A DNA stretch of 64,000 bases from Flavobacterium sp. 9AF (lineage in GTDB: Bacteria > Bacteroidota > Bacteroidia > Flavobacteriales > Flavobacteriaceae). The notes under the pieces are model-generated. The model made no database searches. It worked only from the letters and a program-made list of their open reading frames with translations, and had not been told where the DNA came from. Both the position numbers and the translations under genes were made by a program. The stretch lies in NCBI RefSeq assembly GCF_902506265.1, contig NZ_LR733556.1, positions 1,271,838 through 1,335,837 on the forward strand. The letters run 5' to 3'. Positions 1 to 9,113 of the stretch are shown piece by piece (position 1 is the stretch's first letter; each line of letters starts with the position of its first letter).

Positions 1-220
1 TGCCTTAAACAACAAAGAAATTGTTGATGGCGAAGGAGTTGTAGGAAAAAAACCAGTTTTAAAACCTGGGGAAACACACACTTACACTTCTGGATGCTTG
101 TTGTCTTCACCTATTGGCGCCATGAAAGGCTTTTACAGCATGATAAATTTTACAACTACCAAAAGTTTTAGGGTAATCATTCCAACCTTTAAATTTAGCG
201 CACCATTTGCCTTAAATTAA
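1..220 (+). CDS. apaG: ApaG domain protein, C-terminal part (cut by window edge)
   Basis: The gene enters from the left edge; its last 72 codons read in frame from base 2 to the TAA at 218-220. The stretch 'GEGVVGKKPVLKPGE' followed by 'YTSGCLLSSPIGAMKG' is the typical ApaG core, an immunoglobulin-like beta-sandwich of about 125 residues, so roughly half is missing. ApaG proteins are linked genetically to cobalt/magnesium efflux, but their biochemical role is unsettled. The next gene is on the same strand after a 100-bp gap with its own promoter-like site, so an operon is not implied. Confidence 0.85.
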   Translation, partial: ALNNKEIVDGEGVVGKKPVLKPGETHTYTSGCLLSSPIGAMKGFYSMINFTTTKSFRVIIPTFKFSAPFALN

Positions 221-249
221 TTTTTTTACTTTTTAGTCTGCAACAACAG

Positions 250-283
250 TTGCATCACATCCATTATTTTTTTCTTAAATTTG
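250..283 (+). promoter_or_regulatory. Possible promoter of pruA
   Basis: TAAATTTG at 276-283 fits the Bacteroidota -7 element TAnnTTTG. A TTG at 250-252 could be the -33 element, but the 23-bp spacer is at the long limit. The ATG of pruA is 37 bp downstream. Confidence 0.4.
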
Positions 284-320
284 CCCATCAACATATACTA
301 ATTCATTAAAAATAAATTTT

Positions 321-1949
321 ATGTTAAAAGGATTTTTTAACGTTCCAAAAGCTGTAAACGAACCTGTTAAAACATACGCTATTGGCACAAAAGAGAGAGA
401 AGCTGTAGCCAATGCTTATAAAGAAATGTGGAATTCAAAAATTGATGTTCCTCTTTTTATAGGCAACCAAGAAATCAAAACGGGCAATACACGTAATATG
501 ACTGCTCCTCACGATCACCAACATATTGTAGGAACTTACCATTTAGCAGAAAAATCACATATTACACAAGCTATTGACAATGCTCTTGAAACCAGAAAAA
601 AATGGGCTACCATGTCTTGGGAAAATAGAGCAGCCATTTTCTTAAGAGCAGCAGAGTTGATCGCAGGACCATATAGAGCTAAGATTAATGCAGCAACGAT
701 GATTGCACAATCAAAAACAATTCATCAGGCTGAAATTGACGCAGCTTGTGAATTAATTGATTTCTTACGCTTTAATGTAGAATACATGACACAAATCTAC
801 AAAGAACAACCAAACTCTGACTCTTCTACTTGGAATCGATTAGAACACAGACCTCTTGAAGGATTTATATATGCTATCACTCCTTTCAACTTTACTGCTA
901 TTGCAGCTAACCTACCTGCAAGTGCTGCCATGATGGGTAATGTTGTCGTTTGGAAACCAAGTGATAGCCAAGTATTTTCTGCTAAAGTAATTATAGATGT
1001 TTTCAAAGAAGCAGGATTACCAAACGGTGTAATCAATGTTGTCTTTGGTGATGCAATCATGATTACAGATACTATTTTAGCTAGTCCTGATTTTGCGGGC
1101 ATACATTTTACTGGTTCCACCCATGTATTTAAAGATATTTGGGCTAAAATTGGTAACAACATTAACAAATACAAAACCTATCCTAGAATTGTAGGTGAAA
1201 CTGGAGGTAAAGACTTCATTATTGCCCATCCTTCTGCAAATGCAAAACAAGTAACTACAGGTATTACTAGAGGTGCTTTTGAATTCCAAGGTCAAAAATG
1301 TAGTGCTGCTTCTAGAGTTTATATACCGCAAAGTTTGTGGCCAGCGGTAAAGAATCAATTGGAAACCGATTTAAAATCAATGAAAATGGGATCTCCAGAA
1401 GATATGTCAAATTTCATTACCGCTGTAATTCATGAAGGTTCTTTCGACAAATTAACCTCTTACATTGACCAAGCTAAAAAAGATACTGATGCAGAAGTAA
1501 TTTTTGGTGGAAACTACGATAAATCAAAAGGATATTTTATTGAACCAACGGTTATTTTGACTACTAATCCAAAATACACTACAATGGAAACCGAATTATT
1601 TGGTCCAGTAGTTACTATTTATGTATATGAAGATGCAAAATGGTCGGAAACCCTCAAATTAGTCGATGAAACTTCTGAATATGCTTTAACAGGAGCTGTG
1701 TTTAGTACAGATAGATTTGCTATTGAAGAAGCGACTGTAGCATTACAAAATTGTGCTGGTAATTTCTATATCAATGACAAACCAACAGGCGCTGTAGTAG
1801 GTTGTCAACCTTTTGGAGGCGCTAGAGCATCAGGAACTAATGACAAAGCAGGTTCTGTATTAAACTTATTACGATGGGTTTCACCAAGAACTATTAAAGA
1901 AACCTTTGTTACTCCAGAAGATTACAGATATCCTTTCTTAGGAAATTAA
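321..1949 (+). CDS. pruA: L-glutamate gamma-semialdehyde (1-pyrroline-5-carboxylate) dehydrogenase
   Basis: This 542-residue protein is an aldehyde dehydrogenase that oxidises glutamate semialdehyde to glutamate with NAD+, the second step of proline breakdown. The expected family marks are present: 'TPFNFTAIAANLPA' in the cofactor domain, 'FTGST' near residue 264, the general-base region 'VGETGGKDF' with Glu293, and the nucleophile in 'GQKCSAASR' (Cys327). The length matches the single-domain PruA family (about 540 residues), not the longer PutA fusion, and no proline dehydrogenase gene lies in the window. It is monocistronic, with a strong hairpin directly after the stop. Confidence 0.95.
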   Translation: MLKGFFNVPKAVNEPVKTYAIGTKEREAVANAYKEMWNSKIDVPLFIGNQEIKTGNTRNMTAPHDHQHIVGTYHLAEKSHITQAIDNALETRKKWATMSWENRAAIFLRAAELIAGPYRAKINAATMIAQSKTIHQAEIDAACELIDFLRFNVEYMTQIYKEQPNSDSSTWNRLEHRPLEGFIYAITPFNFTAIAANLPASAAMMGNVVVWKPSDSQVFSAKVIIDVFKEAGLPNGVINVVFGDAIMITDTILASPDFAGIHFTGSTHVFKDIWAKIGNNINKYKTYPRIVGETGGKDFIIAHPSANAKQVTTGITRGAFEFQGQKCSAASRVYIPQSLWPAVKNQLETDLKSMKMGSPEDMSNFITAVIHEGSFDKLTSYIDQAKKDTDAEVIFGGNYDKSKGYFIEPTVILTTNPKYTTMETELFGPVVTIYVYEDAKWSETLKLVDETSEYALTGAVFSTDRFAIEEATVALQNCAGNFYINDKPTGAVVGCQPFGGARASGTNDKAGSVLNLLRWVSPRTIKETFVTPEDYRYPFLGN

Positions 1950-1970
1950 AAGAAGTATTTTATATTTATA

Positions 1971-2002
1971 AAAAACGCTATCCTATATTGATAGCGTTTT
2001 TT
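1971..2002. terminator. Bidirectional intrinsic terminator between pruA and rsmG
   Basis: A perfect 12-bp stem AAAAACGCTATC / GATAGCGTTTTT encloses the 7-nt loop CTATATT. T-runs on both strands let it end pruA on the plus strand and rsmG on the minus strand. Confidence 0.85.
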
Positions 2003-2020
2003 GTAAGATATTAATCCTAT

Positions 2021-2650
2021 TTATTTCTTAAATTTTAATGGCAAATGCACCACTTTTTTAGTTTCAAAAAACGCTTCTGAAAAAAAATCAGATAAGTTAA
2101 ATTGAGTTGCATTTGGAAAAGAAGCTAATTCTTCCGTTAAATCACCTCCTTTGAGATACAAAATTCCGTTTTTCAATTCATGTTTTGATTCTTTTACAGT
2201 CCTATCTTCTACCCATTTTACAAAATCAGGCATATTGGTTACAGCACGACTTACAATAAAATCAAAATTCCATTTCACCAATTCGGCTCTTTTTTGTTCC
2301 GCAACTACATTTTTCAATTCTAAAGCTTTGGCTACTTCTTGAACGACTTTTATTTTCTTTGCAATTACATCTATAAGATAAAATTCAACTTCTGGATACA
2401 TAATTGCCAAAGGAATTCCAGGAAAACCACCTCCTGTACCTACATCCATAATTTTGCTTCCTTTTTTAAATTCTAAAATTTTAGTTATCCCTAAAGAATG
2501 TAACACATGCCTTACATACAATTCTTCAATATCTTTTCTTGAAATTACATTTATTTTGGCATTCCAATCTTCATACAACTCTTTTAACATCTCAAATTGC
2601 TTCATTTGGTGCTCGGTAAGATTAGGGAAATATTTTAAAATTAACTCCAT
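2021..2650 (-). CDS. rsmG: 16S rRNA (guanine-527-N7)-methyltransferase RsmG
   Basis: RsmG (GidB) methylates N7 of G527 in 16S rRNA using S-adenosylmethionine. The SAM-binding loop 'DVGTGGGFPGIPLAI' and the downstream 'SRAVTNMPDFVKW' are characteristic. The open frame extends 12 codons upstream, but I chose the internal ATG that begins 'MELILKYFPNLTEHQMKQF'. It gives 209 residues, close to the usual flavobacterial length, and the extra N-terminal residues do not look like the family. It converges with pruA on a shared terminator and is divergent from the desaturase gene. Confidence 0.92.
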   Translation of the reverse strand: MELILKYFPNLTEHQMKQFEMLKELYEDWNAKINVISRKDIEELYVRHVLHSLGITKILEFKKGSKIMDVGTGGGFPGIPLAIMYPEVEFYLIDVIAKKIKVVQEVAKALELKNVVAEQKRAELVKWNFDFIVSRAVTNMPDFVKWVEDRTVKESKHELKNGILYLKGGDLTEELASFPNATQFNLSDFFSEAFFETKKVVHLPLKFKK

Positions 2651-2726
2651 TGCTTTTTTTTGTTGCAAAAATACATTTTTTAACAAACAATTAGGTTAAA
2701 ATACCAAGTCTAATAGAGATAATTAT

Positions 2727-2734
2727 TATCTTTG
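2727..2734 (+). promoter_or_regulatory. -7 promoter element of the desaturase gene
   Basis: TATCTTTG matches TAnnTTTG and lies 30 bp before the ATG at 2765. I see no clear TTG at the proper spacing upstream. Confidence 0.45.
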
Positions 2735-2764
2735 GTCGCAAACAAAGCTTTAGACTAAATTAGA

Positions 2765-3862
2765 ATGAATACAAAAACCCCTATTTTTTCAAAAACTGAT
2801 AATGCTAAGTTTTTTAGAACTTTAAATAAGAGAGTAAACGATTATTTTAAAGAAAAAAACTTAAAAAGAACTGGTAACTGGAAGTTGCATTTGAAAACTG
2901 TAATTATGTTTACTTTATTTCTTGCTCCTTATTTTATTTTGATTTCATTATCTATGCCTTTTTGGGTATATGTTTTATTAAGCATAACTATAGGCATTGG
3001 AATGGCTGGTGTAGGAATGAATGTAATGCACGACGGAAATCACGGCTCATACTCCACAAAATCATGGGTTAATAAATTCATGGGTGGTAGCATCTATATT
3101 TTAGCAGGTAATGTCTACAACTGGCAAGTACAGCACAATGTATTGCACCATACTTATACGAATATACCTGGACATGATGAAGATTTAGATGCAGGAAGAA
3201 TTATCCGTTTTACCAAAGAAGCGAAATGGCATAAGTTTCATAAGTTTCAACATTATTATTCTGTTTTCTTATATGGTTTACTAACTTTTAATTGGGCATT
3301 AACTACCGATTTTAAACAGATGAAAAACTATATCAAAAGAAAATTATCTTATGGAAAAGTAAAAAGCCCTAAAATCTTATGGACTACCTTAGTGATTACT
3401 AAAGTCATTTATTTTTCAGTTTGGATTATTATACCTATGGTATTAGGTGTGTTATGGTGGAAAGTGCTTATTGGATTTTTTATCATGCATTATACTGCTG
3501 GCTTAATTTTAAGTGTTATTTTTCAGCTTGCACACGTGGTAGAAGAAACTTCAAACCCTATTCCTTCTCCTGAAACAGGTGAAATTGAAAACACATGGGC
3601 AGTACATCAATTATTTACCACTACAAATTTTGCTCCTAAAAACTGGATTGTAAATTGGTACACAGGAGGCTTAAACCATCAAATTGAACATCATATTTTT
3701 CCAAATATCAGCCACATTCATTATACTAAAATCGCAGAAATAGTAAAACAAACAGCTAAGGAATGTAATCTTCCTTATTATGAATATAAAACTATGAGAA
3801 GTGCCGTAATAGCACATTTTAAGCATCTCAAAGAACTAGGTCAACAACCACAATTAGCATAA
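2765..3862 (+). CDS. Membrane fatty acid desaturase (acyl-CoA or acyl-lipid, delta-6-like family)
   Basis: The 365-residue membrane protein has the three histidine boxes that bind the di-iron centre of membrane desaturases: 'HDGNHGS' near residue 89, 'HNVLHH' near 120, and 'HQIEHHIFP' near 307. Hydrophobic stretches occur around residues 45-85 and 210-255. The third box with Gln in place of the first His (QxxHH) is typical of front-end or linoleoyl-CoA desaturase-like enzymes. No cytochrome b5 domain is fused at the N-terminus, so electrons must come from a separate donor. It probably tunes membrane fluidity. The substrate position cannot be told from sequence alone. Confidence 0.88.
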   Translation: MNTKTPIFSKTDNAKFFRTLNKRVNDYFKEKNLKRTGNWKLHLKTVIMFTLFLAPYFILISLSMPFWVYVLLSITIGIGMAGVGMNVMHDGNHGSYSTKSWVNKFMGGSIYILAGNVYNWQVQHNVLHHTYTNIPGHDEDLDAGRIIRFTKEAKWHKFHKFQHYYSVFLYGLLTFNWALTTDFKQMKNYIKRKLSYGKVKSPKILWTTLVITKVIYFSVWIIIPMVLGVLWWKVLIGFFIMHYTAGLILSVIFQLAHVVEETSNPIPSPETGEIENTWAVHQLFTTTNFAPKNWIVNWYTGGLNHQIEHHIFPNISHIHYTKIAEIVKQTAKECNLPYYEYKTMRSAVIAHFKHLKELGQQPQLA

Positions 3863-3867
3863 AATTG

Positions 3868-3890
3868 AGACGCGAGGAATCGCGTCTTTT
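3868..3890 (+). terminator. Intrinsic terminator after the desaturase gene
   Basis: An 8-bp GC-rich stem AGACGCGA / TCGCGTCT with a GGAA loop is followed by TTTT. Confidence 0.8.
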
Positions 3891-3918
3891 CTATAAACTA
3901 TAAATAACAAACTACACA

Positions 3919-5103
3919 ATGAATGCATTATCAGATAGAATTAACAATTTATCTACTTCGCAAACACTAGCAATGGCTGCTTTAGCCAGAGAACTAAAAG
4001 CACAAGGAAAAGATATTATTAGCTTAAGTTTAGGTGAACCTGATTTTAACACACCTGATTTTATTAAAGAAGCTGCAAAAAAAGCAATCGATGAAAATTA
4101 CAGCACTTATAGTCCTGTAGACGGCTATGTAGATTTAAAAGAAGCTATTTGTAAAAAATTCAAACGTGATAATGATTTAGATTATAAACCTGCAAATATT
4201 GTTGTTTCAACAGGTGCTAAACAATCTCTTTATAACATTGCTCAAGTAATGTTAAATGAAGGAGATGAAGTCATTTTACCGGCTCCTTATTGGGTGTCTT
4301 ATTTTGAAATTATAAAACTTTCTGGAGGCACACCAATAGAAGTACCCACATCAGTCGAAAGTGATTTTAAAATAACTCCAGAACAATTGGAAAAGGCAAT
4401 TACTCCAAAAACAAAAATGATGTGGTTTAGCTCTCCTTGTAATCCAAGTGGTTCAGTATACAACAAAGAAGAATTAACAGCTCTTTGCAAAGTTTTAGAA
4501 AAACATCCAAATATTTATATCGTTTCGGATGAAATTTATGAGCATATAAATTTTTCTGGAACATTTTGCAGCATTGGTTCTATTCCAGGTATGTTAGAAA
4601 GAACAATTACTGTTAATGGTGTAGCAAAAGCTTTTGCAATGACAGGATGGAGAATTGGCTATATTGGTGCCCCAGAATTTATAGCAAAAGCATGTACTAA
4701 AATTCAAGGACAAGTAACCAGTGGCGCTAATAGTATTGCACAAAGAGCAACTATTACAGCTGTGGAAGCAGATCCAAAAGTATTACAACACATGGTAGAT
4801 GCCTTCCACAAAAGAAGAGATTTAGTAGTGGGATTAATTCGAGAAATTCCAGGTTTAAAAATTAACGTTCCAGAAGGCGCATTTTACGTATTCCCAGATG
4901 TGTCCGAGTTCTTTGGTAAAACATTAAAAGGGACTAAAATCGAAAACGCAACCGATTTTTCTATGTATCTTTTAGCAGAAGCTAACGTGGCAACTGTAAC
5001 AGGTGAAGCTTTTGGAAATCCAAATTGTATTCGCTTTTCTTATGCTACAAGCGACGATTTATTAAAAGAAGCTTTACGCAGAATAAAAGAAGCTTTATCT
5101 TAA
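3919..5103 (+). CDS. PLP-dependent class I aminotransferase (aspartate aminotransferase-like)
   Basis: This is a fold-type I aminotransferase of 394 residues. Visible motifs are 'SLGEPDF' near residue 37, 'NPSG' with Asn175, 'SDEIYE' with Asp204, and the Schiff-base lysine in 'AKAFAMTGWRIGY' (Lys237). The pattern is that of the bacterial Ib subgroup of aspartate aminotransferases, which move the amino group between aspartate and 2-oxoglutarate. Substrate choice within this subgroup can differ, so I leave the symbol blank. It is a single gene between two terminators. Confidence 0.9.
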   Translation: MNALSDRINNLSTSQTLAMAALARELKAQGKDIISLSLGEPDFNTPDFIKEAAKKAIDENYSTYSPVDGYVDLKEAICKKFKRDNDLDYKPANIVVSTGAKQSLYNIAQVMLNEGDEVILPAPYWVSYFEIIKLSGGTPIEVPTSVESDFKITPEQLEKAITPKTKMMWFSSPCNPSGSVYNKEELTALCKVLEKHPNIYIVSDEIYEHINFSGTFCSIGSIPGMLERTITVNGVAKAFAMTGWRIGYIGAPEFIAKACTKIQGQVTSGANSIAQRATITAVEADPKVLQHMVDAFHKRRDLVVGLIREIPGLKINVPEGAFYVFPDVSEFFGKTLKGTKIENATDFSMYLLAEANVATVTGEAFGNPNCIRFSYATSDDLLKEALRRIKEALS

Positions 5104-5124
5104 TAACATAACAAATATATTTTC

Positions 5125-5155
5125 AAAAAGGAAACCCTAAAACGGTTTCCTTTTT
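5125..5155. terminator. Bidirectional intrinsic terminator
   Basis: A perfect 12-bp stem AAAAAGGAAACC / GGTTTCCTTTTT with a 7-nt loop lies between the convergent aminotransferase and serine hydrolase genes and can serve both strands. Confidence 0.85.
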
Positions 5156-5168
5156 CATTTAACAAAAA

Positions 5169-6227
5169 TTAATTACTATAGAAAGACGCTATATCTTTCA
5201 CTATTTTTGTAGGAGAATGACAATCACAATTACTTAATCCTACAACATACATTTTTTCTTCAGGCAAATACACTGCCATCGACTTAAAACCAAAAATACT
5301 GCCACCATGCTCATAAGAGAGTCTTTCTCCTCTTTTAACAATATGCCAACCATACCCATACCCTATTTCATCTCTATTATTTAACGTATAATTTTTAAAA
5401 ATTTTCTCTTTTGTTTTTTCTTGTACCAATGTATTTGTTTCTAGAGCTATTTGCCATTTCAATAAATCATCTATCGAAGACAATAAGGAACCTGAAGCAT
5501 ATGGTAAGCTAAAACTAATGAATGTACTGTTTACAAATTCTTCTTTTAAATGATACCCTGAAGCTCTTTTTTTAATTATTTTTTCATGACTGGCATACAA
5601 GGACGAACTCATATTTAAAGGCTTAAAAATATTTTCTTGAATAAATTCAGCATAGGATTGACCCGAAACAATTTCAATAATACAACCTAAAATAACATAA
5701 CCTGAGTTATTGTATTTATACATTTCTCCAGGTTTAAAATCCATCGGTTCCTCTTTAAAAAAGGCGATCAATTCTTGTGGTGACAAGTCTTTTTTAGCAA
5801 TCTCATTGATGGCTTTTATCTTTGTAAAATCTTTAATTCCAGAAGTGTGTGTTAATAGATGATGAATCGTAATTTTGTTACCTTGAGTGGGATAATCTGG
5901 AATAAATTTCACTATTTCATCTTCAAAATCTAATTTTCCTTGTTCCTCTAGCATGGCAATTGCTACTGCCGTAAACTGTTTTGTCATAGAACCAATTTCA
6001 AAAACAAAATCAGGTTGCATGGCAACTTCTAATTCTAAATTGGCTTTACCGAAAGCTTTTCTATAAAGGATTTCTTGACCTTTTGCTACTAAAAAAACAC
6101 CTCCAGGTTCATTTTCTTTAAAGGTTTGACCAATAATACTATCTATTTTAGATGCAGCAACTTGTGAATAAATTTCCATCTGTATTGTCGAAAAGACAAT
6201 CAGAAAAAGGCTTGTAACTGTTCTCAT
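5169..6227 (-). CDS. Secreted serine hydrolase, beta-lactamase/DD-peptidase family (class C-like)
   Basis: The 352-residue protein begins with a hydrophobic signal peptide of about 22 residues. It carries the three active-site marks of the class C beta-lactamase/DD-peptidase fold: SxxK as 'GSMTK' (Ser80, Lys83), YxN as 'YNNSGY' (Tyr172, Asn174), and 'HGGS' at 307-310 in place of KTG. Members include esterases, D-aminopeptidases and beta-lactamases, and the sequence alone does not choose between them. The likely place of action is the periplasm. It stands alone, without a neighbouring AmpR-type regulator. Confidence 0.85.
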   Translation of the reverse strand: MRTVTSLFLIVFSTIQMEIYSQVAASKIDSIIGQTFKENEPGGVFLVAKGQEILYRKAFGKANLELEVAMQPDFVFEIGSMTKQFTAVAIAMLEEQGKLDFEDEIVKFIPDYPTQGNKITIHHLLTHTSGIKDFTKIKAINEIAKKDLSPQELIAFFKEEPMDFKPGEMYKYNNSGYVILGCIIEIVSGQSYAEFIQENIFKPLNMSSSLYASHEKIIKKRASGYHLKEEFVNSTFISFSLPYASGSLLSSIDDLLKWQIALETNTLVQEKTKEKIFKNYTLNNRDEIGYGYGWHIVKRGERLSYEHGGSIFGFKSMAVYLPEEKMYVVGLSNCDCHSPTKIVKDIASFYSN

Positions 6228-6281
6228 ATATTTTTGATTGATGATTTATTCTTTAGACCTTAATAAAGCAATCGAGGTTAC

Positions 6282-6309
6282 AAAAAAAAGCGAACGGTTT
6301 GTTCGCTTT
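6282..6309 (-). terminator. Intrinsic terminator of the serine hydrolase/sigma factor interval
   Basis: The 9-bp stem AAAGCGAAC / GTTCGCTTT with a GGTTT loop is followed on the minus strand by a run of eight T. It lies directly downstream of the sigma factor gene pair. Confidence 0.8.
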
Positions 6310-6331
6310 AATATGAATTACATTTTTACAA

Positions 6332-6745
6332 TTAAAATTTCATTCGTTTATTATAATAAGAAGTAATAAAAAACATTTGTAAAAGACCTAATACAAAAAA
6401 CAAGACCAAAGAAAAAGTAAGTGTTTTTGAGATTCGTATCCCAGAAAACAAATTGTTTATATTATTTCGAAATACTTTTTGAAAAAATAAATTTGAAGTG
6501 GGTTTTATTTCCAAATTCATTAAAAAATAAAATGTTATCAATAAAAAAACAATAAACAAACCTCCAATTATTAGCCATATCTTTTTAGATATTAAAGGGG
6601 TGTGCAATTTTTGAAAGGCAACTTCATTCTCAATTTGTTGCATTATTTTTAAAGTAAATCCATCAGATGGTGTTTCAATATTAGATTTACAAATCAGTTC
6701 TTTGATATAATCTTCATTATTCATTTCATTTTTCATAGTGTTCAA
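6332..6745 (-). CDS. Two-TM membrane protein partnered with the ECF sigma factor (possible anti-sigma)
   Basis: I do not recognise this 137-residue protein as a named family. It has a soluble N-terminal part of about 55 residues and two membrane segments, near residues 56-76 and 108-126. Its first codons overlap the end of the sigma factor gene by 20 bp; an alternative start at Met8 (6724) would begin just after that stop. Gene order (sigma factor first, small membrane protein second) and coupling suggest an anti-sigma role, but no zinc-binding or FecR-type motif is visible, so this is inference from context only. Confidence 0.7.
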   Translation of the reverse strand: MNTMKNEMNNEDYIKELICKSNIETPSDGFTLKIMQQIENEVAFQKLHTPLISKKIWLIIGGLFIVFLLITFYFLMNLEIKPTSNLFFQKVFRNNINNLFSGIRISKTLTFSLVLFFVLGLLQMFFITSYYNKRMKF

Positions 6746-7307
6746 TTATTTCTTTTGGCAGTTGTGTTCTTAAAATAGCTTCTAATTTTTTTCTACTTCT
6801 AAACAATTTTACTTTAGCGTTATTTGAAGTAATATTTAACACTTTAGCAATTTCTTCTAAAGTTTGTTCTTCATAATAATACAAAGTTAATAGTATACTT
6901 TCTTCATATGGCAATAGATTAAGACATTTTTGAATCATTTCCTCTTGCTCTTTCTTAACTAATAGATTAACTATATTTTCTAATTCTAATATTTTACTTC
7001 CTTTATAATCATCTACTGGAATTGAAATTAATTCCTTTTTATACTTTTTCAACACATCCAAACAACTGTTGTAAGCTATTTTATAAATCCAAGTAGAAAA
7101 TTTAGAATTTCCTTGAAATTTAGACAATGATTTGAAGACTTTTACAAAAATATCTTGAGCTACTTCTTCTGCCTCTTCCCTATTTTTAAGCATTCTAAAA
7201 GCTATAGTAAATACTAAATCTTTATACTTATTAACTAAAAAAGCAAAAGAATTAGTATCTCCTTGTACTACTTTTTGTATATAATTTTGATCTTCCGTGT
7301 TACTCAT
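6726..7307 (-). CDS. RNA polymerase ECF-type sigma-70 factor
   Basis: This 193-residue protein has the two ECF regions. Sigma2 is 'KDLVFTIAFRMLKNREEAEEVAQDIF' with 'FSTWIYKIAYNSCLDVLKK' at about residues 27-91. Sigma4 is 'LLPYEESILLTLYYYEEQTLEEIAKVLNITSNNAKVKLFRSRKKL' at about 128-172, with its helix-turn-helix. There is no region 1 or 3. It is followed with overlap by a small membrane protein that may restrain it, and is divergent from a DUF6249 gene. The target genes are not evident. Confidence 0.9.
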   Translation of the reverse strand: MSNTEDQNYIQKVVQGDTNSFAFLVNKYKDLVFTIAFRMLKNREEAEEVAQDIFVKVFKSLSKFQGNSKFSTWIYKIAYNSCLDVLKKYKKELISIPVDDYKGSKILELENIVNLLVKKEQEEMIQKCLNLLPYEESILLTLYYYEEQTLEEIAKVLNITSNNAKVKLFRSRKKLEAILRTQLPKEIIEHYEK

Positions 7308-7441
7308 ATAAGAAATAAGACTGCTACTTTGTTATTTTGGTTACATCATTTAAAAAAAAAACAAAATTGTGTAACCTAATTTTAATTCTAATCGTCATAG
7401 CTAAAAACACATCAATTTAATCAATTAAAAAACGAAAAGTT

Positions 7442-7783
7442 ATGGGATCAGAAATTATTATTGTACCAGTTATGTTTTTCTCCATTTTTGGAATCTTTTA
7501 TTTGTTCTTAAGTACGCGAAACAAAGAGCGATTAGCACTTATTGAAAAAGGTGTTGATGCTAACATCTTTTTTTCAAAAAACAATTCAGAGATACCCATG
7601 TGGAAAATTGTAATCATCAATTTAGCTTGCTTAATGATTGGTATAGGTACTGGAATTTTATTAGCCTTAATAGCTGATAATCTCTTTGCAATTGAGAACG
7701 GACCAATTTATCCAAGTTGTATTTTTATTTGTGCTGGAATAGGATTGTTAGCTGGATTTAAGATTTCAAAAAATCTAAAATAA
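7442..7783 (+). CDS. DUF6249-type small membrane protein
   Basis: A 113-residue protein has three hydrophobic segments at about residues 5-22, 56-75 and 85-107. Between the first two lies the conserved 'TRNKERLALIEKG' stretch that I associate with the DUF6249 family of Bacteroidota. Function is unknown. It is divergent from the ECF sigma factor gene; such proteins often lie beside sigma factors in flavobacteria, so a link with that regulon is plausible but unproven. Confidence 0.75.
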   Translation: MGSEIIIVPVMFFSIFGIFYLFLSTRNKERLALIEKGVDANIFFSKNNSEIPMWKIVIINLACLMIGIGTGILLALIADNLFAIENGPIYPSCIFICAGIGLLAGFKISKNLK

Positions 7784-7803
7784 TTTCATTTAATTTTTTC
7801 TGT

Positions 7804-7847
7804 AAAATTGAATCATTTTTGTAAAATTATGATTCAATTTTTTTTTA
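7804..7847 (+). terminator. Intrinsic terminator after the DUF6249 gene
   Basis: A 13-bp AT-rich inverted repeat AAAATTGAATCAT / ATGATTCAATTTT with a 12-nt loop runs into a T-tract. The -7 box TAATTTTG for purT follows at 7862-7869. Confidence 0.7.
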
Positions 7848-7894
7848 CGTTTTTAAAACCCTAATTTTGTTTAGGTTTAAAAAACAACACAACA

Positions 7895-9064
7895 ATGACT
7901 AAAAAAATTTTACTTCTTGGTTCGGGAGAACTTGGAAAAGAGTTTGTAATTGCCGCACAACGCATAGGACAACACGTGATCGCTGTAGATAATTATGAAA
8001 ATGCACCCGCAATGCAAGTGGCACACCAATTTGAAGTAATAAATATGTTGGATGGAACTGAATTAGATCGAATTGTTACTAAACACCAACCAGATTTTAT
8101 TGTTCCAGAAATAGAAGCCATTCGCACCGAACGCTTTTACGATTATGAAAAACAAGGTATTACAGTTGTTCCTTCAGCAAAAGCCGCTAATTTTACGATG
8201 AACCGAAAAGCCATTCGTGATTTAGCAGCTAAAGAATTAGGTCTTCGCACTGCTAATTATCGTTATGCTACAACTGCAAAAGAACTAGAAGAAGCCGTAA
8301 AAGAAGTGGGTATTCCTTGTGTAGTAAAACCTTTGATGAGTTCTTCTGGTAAAGGACAATCTACTATAAAAACTACAGAAGATATTGAAAAATCTTGGAA
8401 TTATGCGGTTGAAGGTTCTCGAGGAGATGTTATAGAAGTAATTGTGGAAGCCTTTGTAACCTTTGATTCAGAAATTACACTTTTAACTGTAACTCAAAAT
8501 CACGGTTTGCCTACCCTATTTTGTGCGCCCATTGGTCACAGACAAGAAAGAGGCGATTATCAAGAAAGTTGGCAACCTGCTAACATTTCTGAAGCGGCAC
8601 TTACTGAAGCACAAGACATGGCAAGAAAAGTTACCGAAGCATTGGGTGGCGCGGGTCTTTTTGGAGTGGAATTTTTTCTAACCAAAGAAGGTGTGTATTT
8701 CTCTGAATTATCACCAAGACCCCATGATACAGGTATGGTAACGTTAGCCAACACGCAAAATTTCAACGAATTTGAATTACATCTGCGCGCGATTTTAGGC
8801 TTACCAATTGCTGAAATTACATTAGACAGAAAAGGTGCTAGCGCGGTTATTTTAGCTTCAGAAAATTCAAGTCAACCCACCTATAGCGGTATTGAAAAAG
8901 TAGCAGCGTTATCCAAAACCGATTTTAGAGTTTTTGGAAAACCCACCTCCAGACCCTATCGAAGAATGGGTGTCGTTTTAACGTATGACACTTTAGAAAC
9001 TCCTATTGAAACGATTACAGAAAGAGCCAAAGAAACAGCTAAATTAATCACTGTAAATTCTTAA
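7895..9064 (+). CDS. purT: Formate-dependent phosphoribosylglycinamide formyltransferase PurT
   Basis: PurT makes formyl-GAR from GAR, formate and ATP in purine synthesis, without folate. The 389-residue protein has the N-terminal '[19 protein letters not shown]' nucleotide-binding motif, then an ATP-grasp domain with '[14 protein letters not shown]' near residue 150, '[24 protein letters not shown]' near 260, and the C-terminal '[11 protein letters not shown]'. Length and motif order are as in E. coli PurT. A TAATTTTG -7 box lies 25 bp upstream of the start. It is monocistronic. Confidence 0.95.
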   Translation: MTKKILLLGSGELGKEFVIAAQRIGQHVIAVDNYENAPAMQVAHQFEVINMLDGTELDRIVTKHQPDFIVPEIEAIRTERFYDYEKQGITVVPSAKAANFTMNRKAIRDLAAKELGLRTANYRYATTAKELEEAVKEVGIPCVVKPLMSSSGKGQSTIKTTEDIEKSWNYAVEGSRGDVIEVIVEAFVTFDSEITLLTVTQNHGLPTLFCAPIGHRQERGDYQESWQPANISEAALTEAQDMARKVTEALGGAGLFGVEFFLTKEGVYFSELSPRPHDTGMVTLANTQNFNEFELHLRAILGLPIAEITLDRKGASAVILASENSSQPTYSGIEKVAALSKTDFRVFGKPTSRPYRRMGVVLTYDTLETPIETITERAKETAKLITVNS

Positions 9065-9074
9065 TGAGATCGCA

Positions 9075-9112
9075 TAGAAAAGCCCAAAAATTAATTTGGG
9101 CTTTTCTATTTT
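9075..9112. terminator. Bidirectional intrinsic terminator after purT
   Basis: A perfect 14-bp stem TAGAAAAGCCCAAA / TTTGGGCTTTTCTA with a 6-nt loop separates convergent purT and the T9SS protein gene; the last gene ends 2 bp past it. Confidence 0.85.
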
Positions 9113-9113
9113 A

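Noticed and set aside
797-1358. Minus-strand frames inside pruA
   Set aside because: They are shadows of the strongly conserved plus-strand pruA reading frame and have no own start context.
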